Positions 17,001-23,265 of a DNA stretch of 64,000 bases are shown piece by piece. How positions within the stretch are numbered: the stretch's first letter is position 1; every line of letters starts with the position of its first letter. The notes below the pieces were generated by a model. The model ran no database searches. It had not been told where the DNA came from and saw nothing but the letters and a program-made list of their open reading frames with translations. The DNA is from an uncultured Oscillospiraceae bacterium (lineage in GTDB: Bacteria > Bacillota > Clostridia > Oscillospirales > Ruminococcaceae): assembly GCA_900546885.1 (NCBI GenBank), contig UREN01000002.1:5229-69228 (forward strand). Direction: 5' to 3'. The position numbers and the translations under genes were made by a program.

Positions 17001-18358
17001 TGTTCAAGGCGGGCACAATCTCGGGCCTGCAGGATAAAACGGCCTATGGTTACGTAAAAAAATATCTGGAAGAGCGCGGCCGCACCGTGAACCGCGCAGA
17101 GGAAAACCGCCTTGTGCAGGGCTGTGTGGGCGTGAAGCGCACCACCGGCCAGCACCCGGGCGGCATGGTGGTGGTGCCCAGCGACCACGACGTGTACGAT
17201 TTCTGCCCGGTGCAGCACCCTGCAGACGATAAAGAAAAAGGCGTTATCACCACGCATTTTGAATTTAAATACCTGCACGATACCATTTTGAAGCTGGATG
17301 AGCTGGGCCACGACGTGCCCACCATGTATAAATATCTGGAAGATATGACGGGCATCAAGATGGCGGATGTGCCCATGAACGACGAGAAGGTGATTTCGCT
17401 GCTTGTCTCCACCAAGGCGCTGGGCGTCACACCGGAGCAGATTGGCAGCGAAACCGGCACATTTGGCATTCCGGAGCTGGGCACCCGCTTTGTGCGCAAC
17501 ATGCTGATTGAAGCACAGCCCAAAAGCTTTGGCGACCTGATTCAGATATCCGGCCTCTCGCATGGCACAGACGTGTGGAACGGCAACGCGCAAGATTTGA
17601 TTCGCGACGGTGTATGCACCATTTCGGACGTGATTGGCACGCGCGATTCTATCATGACCTATCTGTTGCACAAAGGGGTGGAGCCCAAACAGGCGTTCAA
17701 CATCATGGAGTTAACGCGCAAGGGCAAAGTGGCAAAGGCTGGTTTCCCGGAGGGCGTGGAAGATATGCTGCGCCAGCACGGCGTGCCGGAATGGTATTTG
17801 GACAGCTGCAAAAAAATCAAGTACATGTTCCCCAAGGCCCATGCTGTGGCATACCTGATTGCAGCCATCCGGCTGATGTGGTTCAAGGTGTATCATCCGC
17901 TGGCGTTTTATGCCACTTATTTCACCGTGCGCGGCGAAGATATTGACTACGAAGCGGCCGTGGGCGGCGTAAAAGTGGCCTTGCAGCATATGAAAGAGAT
18001 AGAACAGCGCCCCAAAGAGGAAAAAACAGCCAAAGATGAGGATATGCTGGCTTCGCTGCAAATTGTGAATGAAATGCTGCAGCGTGGCTACGAGTTTCTG
18101 CCGGTGCGCATTGGCAAAAGCCGGGCAAAGACGTATGTGATTGAGGATGGAAAGATCCGCCTGCCGTTTATGGCCCTGAAAGGCCTTGGCGAGGCGGTGG
18201 CCACTGCGCTGGAAGAGGCAACAATGAATGGAGAGCAGTATATCTCTGCCGAAGAGCTGCAAACGGCCTGCGGCGCCTCCAGCACAATTATGGACCTTTT
18301 GGCGGAAATTGGCGCGCTGGGTAACCTGCCCAAGACAAGCCAGGTGTCGTTTTTTTAA
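14078..18358 (+). CDS. polC: DNA polymerase III alpha subunit, PolC type
   Basis: Main replicative polymerase of low-GC Gram-positives, with built-in proofreading. Domains in order: N-terminal region (1-210), OB fold (about 220-300, KVTVWGDVF), PHP domain (VELHLHTKLSSMDG, about 318), a DEDD exonuclease inserted in it (FVVFDLETTGL, about 407-570), a CPKC/CPQC zinc-binding region (about 890-925), the polymerase palm with PDIDLNFSGD (about 947) and a C-terminal fingers/HhH region. 1426 residues matches the family. It is last in the operon, followed by a terminator. Confidence 0.96.
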   Translation: MKPLLTDLWPQFAEDAEFRSAFGGAVVDKVLANRQHRLITVVYSAPVPAPRVACDRLALSLAPLFKGFSLRVRGLFPYESLTPQAVLDLVQELKEEGVPINGFFDGASARLEGDNILLTLCNGETILRQIEFDKKLAEKIAQATGRTPNVHFSCAEAIDAQELEKKMMEKTPVKVFKAKKELPALQVPGLALEDVPTQVVYGHVFKPDKPTPLQEMGQDAGKVTVWGDVFATELKGNYYKIYSISITDYTGSINVKLRLQQNENSDRLDELKKGDTLVIRGRCEYDRFERDYVIMPDDVLKTARKQRTDDAEGEKRVELHLHTKLSSMDGFCDPAAAVKMAHRMGHRAIAITDHGVVQGFPEAMLAVDDIHKKDPDFKLIYGCEAYFVDDMVPVVYGNQDVPMQGSFVVFDLETTGLSPQDCAITEIGAVVVENGEIGESYNSFANPGVHIPENITKLTGITDDMVKDAPGQEQAVRDFMHFVNGRVLVAHNAHGFDIRFLKVACERYGIPFQVTYIDTLPLAQSLYIGLRNYKLDTIGKYLEIPPFEHHRACDDARALAQIFVKMVEDLALRGVQDVQGINTGLGGARGLSKKNFHLIILVKNKTGLKNLYKIVSEAHIEHFFKVPRVPRSLLNKYRDGLILGSACEAGELYRAIVEGRSFEELCAIASYYDYLEVQPVGNNEYMVREHMVDGIEQIQEFNKTVLRLGEKLNKMVVATGDVHFLNPEDAVYRAVLQAGNGFQDADNQAPLYFRDTNDMLREFSYLPEAKAREIVIENPNKIADMIDADVRAIPKGLYTPTIEGADVTLREDTMRNAKQRYGDPLPELIEKRLTRELDSIIKHGFAVLYVIAQKLVLKSEEYGYLVGSRGSVGSSAVAHFSGISEVNSLPPHYLCPKCKWSEFYTDGSVADGFDLPDRLCPQCGEKLIVDGHDIPFETFLGFDGDKEPDIDLNFSGDVQSRIHRYTEDIFGKDHVFKAGTISGLQDKTAYGYVKKYLEERGRTVNRAEENRLVQGCVGVKRTTGQHPGGMVVVPSDHDVYDFCPVQHPADDKEKGVITTHFEFKYLHDTILKLDELGHDVPTMYKYLEDMTGIKMADVPMNDEKVISLLVSTKALGVTPEQIGSETGTFGIPELGTRFVRNMLIEAQPKSFGDLIQISGLSHGTDVWNGNAQDLIRDGVCTISDVIGTRDSIMTYLLHKGVEPKQAFNIMELTRKGKVAKAGFPEGVEDMLRQHGVPEWYLDSCKKIKYMFPKAHAVAYLIAAIRLMWFKVYHPLAFYATYFTVRGEDIDYEAAVGGVKVALQHMKEIEQRPKEEKTAKDEDMLASLQIVNEMLQRGYEFLPVRIGKSRAKTYVIEDGKIRLPFMALKGLGEAVATALEEATMNGEQYISAEELQTACGASSTIMDLLAEIGALGNLPKTSQVSFF

Positions 18359-18478
18359 GAATTTTGAGCAAAATGCTGTGTAAGGCAAAAAAGCTTTTCA
18401 TCATTTCATGCGCCGCGGGCGCTGCGAAGGTAAGAAACTTTACACATGCCCTTGCGGGCGGCAGCGCCCCAAAAACAC

Positions 18479-18524
18479 AGGCGTCCCATGCAGAAAAATG
18501 GCCTGCATGGGGCGCCTTTGCTTT
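18479..18524 (+). terminator. Terminator of the pyrH-polC operon
   Basis: Fifteen-base arms (18479-18493 and 18503-18517) pairing AGGCG-CCCATGCAG with CTGCATGGGGCGCCT, one wobble, followed by TTGCTTT. The whole 18359-18653 gap holds only this hairpin and the next promoter. Confidence 0.75.
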
Positions 18525-18583
18525 ATGCGGCCGGGAAACCCGCACAAACAGCGTATTTTCACAGAGCTTTCACGAAAGAGAAA

Positions 18584-18611
18584 TTGTTTTTTTACGCTGC
18601 TTTTTTATAAT
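18584..18611 (+). promoter_or_regulatory. Promoter of the LCP gene
   Basis: TTGTTT, 16 bases, perfect TATAAT; predicted start near 18618, 36 bases before the start codon. Confidence 0.75.
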
Positions 18612-18653
18612 AAAAAAAGGTTTTTAGTTTTGTCTGATGCAGAGGGTGATAAT

Positions 18654-19715
18654 ATGAAGAAAGGAATGTCGAAAACACAAAAGTGGGCCCTGGTTGCGGG
18701 CGCTGCACTGCTTGCGCTGCTGCTGATATTGGCGGCTGCGGCTGCGCTGTACATCAACAGCAAAATGTCACTTCTCAGCCGCCCGGCCGCTGCGTTGGCC
18801 AATGCGGAAAGCATCACGCCCGAAGACAGCATTCTTTCCTTCGCAAACCTGAACCTGGATGACATCGATGTGATGGAAAACGGCGGCACCATAGAGCCGC
18901 CATCGGGCGAAGTAAATGTGCACGAAGATATCACGAATATCCTTGTAATCGGTTCTGACGAACGGGAAGAAGGCCAGATTGCGCGTGCGGACAGCATGAT
19001 GATGATTTCCATCAACAGCCGCGAGAACACATGGAAGCTGGTTTCGTTTGAGCGCGGCGTGGGTGTGTCTATCCCGAACGTGGGCGATGACTGGCTGACG
19101 CACACCTATGCTTACGGAGGGCCGGAGCTGTTGCTGAAAACCCTGCAGGAATATTATAAGGTGGACGTGGATCGCTATGTGAAAATTGATTTTTCCGTGT
19201 TTGAGACTTTTATAACAGATATCGGCGGCGTAGTGGTGGATATGACCCAGGAGGAAGCCGATTATATGAACAGCATTGCCGGTGAAGAGAAGTGGTCGGA
19301 GGGCGAGGCGCGGCTGGACGGTCCCACAGCATTGGTATATGCGCGCATTCGCTATCTGGACAGCGATTGGGCGCGCGTGGAGCGCCAGCGGCAGGTGATG
19401 CAGGCGGCAGCCGACCAGGTGGCCACCCTGAGCCTTGCCAAAATAGACCTGATTGCAAATGATGTGCTTCCCATGATAGAGACAAACCTGACGAACGGCG
19501 AGCTGTGGCAGCTTGCCCTGAAACTGCCCGCGCTTTTGGGCACCGAGGCGCAGCAGCTGACTGTGCCGGAACAGGAAAACAGCTGGACAGTTTCAGGAAC
19601 TTTGGAAGAATCGATGATTACATGTGATTTTGCGGCCGAAGCGGAACGGCTGGATCGCTTTTTGCTGGGCGAGGATTTAGAAGATGCCTCCAGCGCGGCG
19701 GCCCAGGCGGAATAA
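18654..19715 (+). CDS. LytR-CpsA-Psr family wall-polymer transferase
   Basis: Membrane-anchored enzyme of the family that attaches phosphoprenol-linked polymers such as teichoic acid or capsule to peptidoglycan. One N-terminal membrane helix (about residues 13-36) is followed by an extracellular LCP domain: ILVIGSDERE, ARADSMMMISINSR, and VDMTQEEADYMN, with YARIRYLDSDWARVERQRQVM holding the conserved arginines. 353 residues. ATG 18654 lies after AGAGGG. It is a single gene with its own promoter and terminator. The polymer it attaches cannot be deduced here. Confidence 0.9.
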   Translation: MKKGMSKTQKWALVAGAALLALLLILAAAAALYINSKMSLLSRPAAALANAESITPEDSILSFANLNLDDIDVMENGGTIEPPSGEVNVHEDITNILVIGSDEREEGQIARADSMMMISINSRENTWKLVSFERGVGVSIPNVGDDWLTHTYAYGGPELLLKTLQEYYKVDVDRYVKIDFSVFETFITDIGGVVVDMTQEEADYMNSIAGEEKWSEGEARLDGPTALVYARIRYLDSDWARVERQRQVMQAAADQVATLSLAKIDLIANDVLPMIETNLTNGELWQLALKLPALLGTEAQQLTVPEQENSWTVSGTLEESMITCDFAAEAERLDRFLLGEDLEDASSAAAQAE

Positions 19716-19735
19716 AAGCTGCAGAACAAAAATGC

Positions 19736-19765
19736 AAAACGGCATGGCGAACGCCATGCCGTTTT
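19736..19765. terminator. Bidirectional terminator between LCP gene and minus-strand pair
   Basis: Perfect arms AAAACGGCATGGCG and CGCCATGCCGTTTT at 19736-19749 and 19752-19765; T-rich on both sides, so it can serve the LCP gene and the convergent minus-strand genes. Confidence 0.85.
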
Positions 19766-19816
19766 GTGTTGCTGCGAATGGCGCCGCCGGGCTGGCGCGC
19801 CTGTGCCAAGGGCTCG

Positions 19817-20242
19817 TTATTTTTGGCCGCAGCCGCAGCGGGGGCACCCGGCTTCTACCAGGCAGGAGAGCAGGCCCGTTGCGGTAAACGCGGTGCCACT
19901 CATCAAAGCACCCAGCAAAAATGCAAGGATATAGCGCAAAATGTCATCATTGCCTGTTTCCAGGGCAATCAGGGTTACGGTGCCAACAACCAGCAGGGCA
20001 ATGGCCACAAGCAGCAGCTTGTGCCCGCAATGGCACAGGCAGGCATTGTAGCTGCGGTCTTGGCGCAGCAGGCTGCACAGGGCAAATGTGAGCAAAAGCA
20101 AAGCCAGCGTGCCGAACAAGACGGCAAGGCGCGGCATGATATATGCGGTGAAACCGAATTTGACACTGTAGGCCACAGCAGCGGCACCCACCAGCACACT
20201 GACAATGACGGTTACAATGTCATACCATTTTTTATTGCACAT
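19817..20242 (-). CDS. Four-helix membrane protein with cysteine clusters
   Basis: 141 residues with four hydrophobic helices, no recognised family. Cysteines are concentrated in a short loop between helices two and three (CLCHCGHK) and in the C-terminal tail (CPRCGCGQK), which suggests metal binding or disulfide cross-linking. The minus-strand ATG at 20242 has AAAGGAGA upstream. It is the second gene of a minus-strand pair, 74 bases after the cysteine-rich protein, and ends before the bidirectional terminator. The operon is preceded by a sporulation-type promoter motif, so a spore envelope role is possible but unproven. Confidence 0.75.
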   Translation of the reverse strand: MCNKKWYDIVTVIVSVLVGAAAVAYSVKFGFTAYIMPRLAVLFGTLALLLLTFALCSLLRQDRSYNACLCHCGHKLLLVAIALLVVGTVTLIALETGNDDILRYILAFLLGALMSGTAFTATGLLSCLVEAGCPRCGCGQK

Positions 20243-20316
20243 ACAGGAATCTCCTTTGTTCAGTTGGCGCGCCGCCCCGCGCGCCTTCTTGGGACGGGCG
20301 GGGAAAGGCGCGGGGG

Positions 20317-20886
20317 TCAAAAGTGCCGGGCGGATTCTCCAAAATCGATATAGTTTGTCATCAGCTTGACGTTGATGCAGCGGCGGCGGCAGCATGAAGC
20401 CCCCTCGCCGCCGATATTCTCCGGCAGGATAAACCGCAGGCCGCTTACGGGGATATCGGCACAGCGGTTGCAGGAAGTGGGCCCCACAGTAAACATCTTG
20501 ATGCCGCAGGGCTTTTCACAGCCGCAACTGTCCACTTCATACAGCGCCACACAAACGGCGATGCGGCAGTTGGGGCATACGCCGCGTATGGTGAAGGAAA
20601 GGTCCAGAATGCGCCCCTGGCCGTCCGGCGGCACACAGCCAATCTCGGCCGATTTGTAAGTTTCGCAGCTGTTGAAACAGATGCCGCCGGCAATGTTAGA
20701 GGGAAGAATGGTGGCTGCGCTTTCGCAAGCGCTGTTGCCCTGGCCGCAGGGCTGCGGCTCATGAGGGGTGTGCGCCTCTTCACATGCTGTGTGTGTTTCT
20801 TCTTCCAAATGCGGCATCTCGGGGGCGGCGGGGCACTGCGGCGCATCACCGCCAATGGTGATATTGCCAAGGTCTATGGTTTGCAT
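20317..20886 (-). CDS. Cysteine-rich protein, possible spore-envelope component
   Basis: 189 residues with 18 cysteines, several in CxxC-like pairs (GVCPNCRIAVC, DSCGCEKPC, TSCNRC) and a final CCRRRC. The first 60 residues are a low-complexity, acidic and His-containing leader; the rest looks like a compact beta-rich domain (RILDLSFTIRGVCPNC, VCVALYEVD, GLRFILPENIGG). No signal peptide. The start at 20886 has AAAGGAGG eight bases upstream. I do not recognise the family; structural coat or exosporium proteins are often cysteine-rich like this, and the upstream promoter has SigE/SigK features. Confidence 0.75.
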   Translation of the reverse strand: MQTIDLGNITIGGDAPQCPAAPEMPHLEEETHTACEEAHTPHEPQPCGQGNSACESAATILPSNIAGGICFNSCETYKSAEIGCVPPDGQGRILDLSFTIRGVCPNCRIAVCVALYEVDSCGCEKPCGIKMFTVGPTSCNRCADIPVSGLRFILPENIGGEGASCCRRRCINVKLMTNYIDFGESARHF

Positions 20887-20923
20887 GAGAGGGTGCCTCC
20901 TTTCGATGGAAACAATATACTGC

Positions 20924-20953
20924 TACCGTATGGGCCCGGCGGTATACCGTATC
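20924..20953 (-). promoter_or_regulatory. Sporulation-type (SigE/SigK-like) promoter of the Cys-rich pair
   Basis: Read on the minus strand: GATACGG (20947-20953), 14 bases, CATACGGTA (20924-20932). The second box fits the SigK pattern CATA-N3-TA and most of the SigE pattern CATACA-T. The predicted start, near 20916, leaves a 30-base leader with the ribosome site. No good TTGACA/TATAAT pair is seen here. Confidence 0.5.
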
Positions 20954-21322
20954 TTATGCCTGTAAAGCGGGGGCTGTAACGCGCCTTGCGAAACGGGCAG
21001 GAAATACAGCGATCTGCCGCTTGGAGGAGCTCTTTTCGGGCAATGCATCTTTTTTTGAGGCAAATATGCCGCGCACAACATCAGAAAAGTGAATGTGCAC
21101 CGCGGGCAAAAACGCTGGCATACAAAGCTTTCGGCAGGGGGGGCTGGGCGCAGGCGGCCGTTGCAAGGCAAGTGAGGGAGACGAATTTGATTTCCGGCAG
21201 TGCGCAGCGCCTGGCCGCACAGCCCACTTTCTTCTTGCGAAAAAACACAAAATATAGTAAAATAAACTTGTATATTCGGTTAGTGGGCCCATTTTATAGG
21301 AAGGAAGGGCGAGAGGTACCCC
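20954..21322. other. Divergent intergenic region with no gene seen
   Basis: About 370 bases between the minus-strand Cys-rich pair and miaB. Open frames exist on both strands but lack ribosome sites and family features. An AT-rich block with TATAGT at 21254-21259 probably belongs to the miaB promoter, though no convincing -35 box is spaced correctly. I see no known RNA fold. Confidence 0.4.
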
Positions 21323-22708
21323 ATGCAGACGGTACAGTTTGAAAGAAACAGTGCGGCGGCAGATATCATTGCAGCTTATTACAGGCATCCGCCAAAGCTT
21401 TATGTGCATTCGTTCGGCTGCCAGCAGAACGTAAACGACGGCGAGAAAATTGCAGGCGTGTTATGTGATGTTGGCTTTTCCATGTGCGACAGGGCGGCAG
21501 ATGCAGATATGATTGTGTTTAACACCTGTGCCGTGCGCGAGCACGCCGAGCAGCGCGTGTTCGGCAACGTGGGTGCCCTGAAGGCACTGAAAGAAGAAAA
21601 CCCCAAGCTGATGATTGCAGTGTGCGGCTGCATGACGCAGCAGAAAAGTGTGGTGGATAAATTCCGGAAAAGTTACCCGTTTGTGGATATCGTCACCGGG
21701 GTGAACAAAATAGACCTTCTGCCCAAGCTGCTGTGCGACCGCATTGCCAAGCGCCGCCGCGTGCTTCAGGCGCCGGATGACCGTCCCGACATCATAGAGG
21801 GCATGCCCCTGCAGCGCGGCTGCAGTTTCCGCGCGTGGCTGCCCATTATGTACGGGTGCGATAATTTCTGTTCTTATTGCATTGTGCCCTATGTGCGCGG
21901 GCGCGAGCGCAGCCGCACCAGCGCTGAAATTATGGAAGAATTCCGCGGCCTTGTGGCACAGGGCTATAAAGATATTACGCTGTTGGGGCAAAATGTGAAT
22001 TCCTATGGCAAGGGGCTGGCGGAGAAAACCGATTTTTCCGACCTGCTTGCCATGCTGGATGCCGTGCCCGGCGATTACCGCATCCGTTTTATGACAAGCC
22101 ACCCCAAGGATGCCACCCGTAAGCTGATTGACACCATTGCGGCTTCCAAGCATATCTGCCATCATCTGCATTTGCCGGTGCAATCCGGTTCGGACGATGT
22201 GCTGGCGCGCATGAACCGCAGCTATACGGTGGAAAATTACCTGGGGCTTATTCGCTATGCGAAAGAAAAAATACCGGATCTGACACTGTCCAGCGACATT
22301 ATCGTAGGCTTCCCGGATGAGACGGAGGAAGATTTTGAAAAAACGCTGGAGCTGATTCGGGCCGTGCGTTACACACAGCTTTTTACCTTCATCTATTCCA
22401 AGCGTGGCGGCACGCGCGCTGCCTCTATGCCGGACCATGTTACCCATGCGCAGAAGACGGCGCGCATGGCGCGCATGCTGGAAGTGCAGGACGGGATTGT
22501 GGCCGAGCTGTGCGAGGGCATGCTGGGGCAGTGCCAGCGTGTGCTGGTAGAGGGCCCCGGCAGGGAAGTTGGCATTATGACAGGCCGGCTGGATAATAAT
22601 ATGATTGTGGAATTTCCCAGCACAGACGAAAGCCTGACAGGGACATTCCACACGGTGCAAATCAATTCTGCAAAGGGCGCGGTGCTGAAGGGCACGCTGA
22701 AGGAATGA
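21323..22708 (+). CDS. miaB: tRNA-2-methylthio-N6-isopentenyladenosine synthase
   Basis: Radical SAM methylthiotransferase that adds the methylthio group at A37, after MiaA has added the isopentenyl group. N-terminal UPF0004 domain cysteines are in SFGCQQN (about 33), NTCAVRE (about 70) and CGCMTQQ (about 103); the radical SAM cluster motif is CDNFCSYC (about 180-187); a TRAM domain ends the protein. 461 residues with a MiaB-type extended N-terminus, distinguishing it from RimO or MtaB. miaA lies in the same gene block, four genes downstream. Confidence 0.93.
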   Translation: MQTVQFERNSAAADIIAAYYRHPPKLYVHSFGCQQNVNDGEKIAGVLCDVGFSMCDRAADADMIVFNTCAVREHAEQRVFGNVGALKALKEENPKLMIAVCGCMTQQKSVVDKFRKSYPFVDIVTGVNKIDLLPKLLCDRIAKRRRVLQAPDDRPDIIEGMPLQRGCSFRAWLPIMYGCDNFCSYCIVPYVRGRERSRTSAEIMEEFRGLVAQGYKDITLLGQNVNSYGKGLAEKTDFSDLLAMLDAVPGDYRIRFMTSHPKDATRKLIDTIAASKHICHHLHLPVQSGSDDVLARMNRSYTVENYLGLIRYAKEKIPDLTLSSDIIVGFPDETEEDFEKTLELIRAVRYTQLFTFIYSKRGGTRAASMPDHVTHAQKTARMARMLEVQDGIVAELCEGMLGQCQRVLVEGPGREVGIMTGRLDNNMIVEFPSTDESLTGTFHTVQINSAKGAVLKGTLKE

Positions 22709-22750
22709 GCCCCTTTACAGCCTGCTAAAAAAGAAAGGAAGAAAAGTGTT

Positions 22751-23167
22751 ATGGCAAAAGATGCAATTACCATGTTTAAAGAGGCTGCCGCACAGCTTCA
22801 AAAAGAGATAGAATATGTGGCGCTGGACAGCGCACGCAAAATGAACGATGAAGACGAGGCCCTGCAGGAGATGATTGGAGATTTCAACCTCGCGCGCATC
22901 GACCTCAACAGCGAGCTTTCCAAAACGTCAGGCCGGGACGACGAGAAAGTGGCGGCGCTGAACGACAAAGTAAACCGCCTGTACAATGATATTATGATGA
23001 ACGACAGCATGCAGGCCTATAACGACGCCAAAACAGATTTTGACGCTGTGATTCAGTATGTGAACGCCATCATCAATACGGCAGTAAATGGCGGAGACCC
23101 CATGACGGTGGAACAGCCTGCCGCCGGCTGCGGCGGCAGCTGTGCTTCCTGCGCAGGCTGCCACTAA
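22751..23167 (+). CDS. YlbF/YmcA family protein with cysteine tail
   Basis: 138-residue helical protein of the RicA/RicF (YmcA/YlbF) family. In Bacillus these form a complex with YaaT that carries iron-sulfur clusters and affects mRNA processing and Spo0A phosphorylation. A long helical core is followed by the tail CGGSCASCAGCH with four cysteines and a histidine. A ymcA-type gene next to miaB is also the Bacillus arrangement, which supports the call. ATG 22751 has AAAGGAAG upstream. Only one member is seen here, so the assignment to RicA or RicF is open. Confidence 0.83.
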   Translation: MAKDAITMFKEAAAQLQKEIEYVALDSARKMNDEDEALQEMIGDFNLARIDLNSELSKTSGRDDEKVAALNDKVNRLYNDIMMNDSMQAYNDAKTDFDAVIQYVNAIINTAVNGGDPMTVEQPAAGCGGSCASCAGCH

Positions 23168-23182
23168 GGGCAAAACAGCAAA

Positions 23183-23233
23183 GCCGGGCAAAATGGCTTT
23201 TCGCGCTACAGTGCGCGATGGCCTGTGCCCGGC
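23183..23233 (+). other. Inverted repeat between ylbF-type gene and mutS
   Basis: Outer arms GCCGGGCA (23183-23190) and TGCCCGGC (23226-23233) enclose a second stem CGCGC/GCGCG; a weak GATTTTGAATTTT follows. It may be a leaky terminator or an RNA-processing hairpin upstream of mutS. Confidence 0.45.
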
Positions 23234-23265
23234 GATTTTGAATTTTGAACAGGATGGTGCAAAGC

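Noticed and set aside
20986-21342. Open frame upstream of miaB
   Set aside because: No ribosome site, unusual composition, and it covers the promoter region of miaB.
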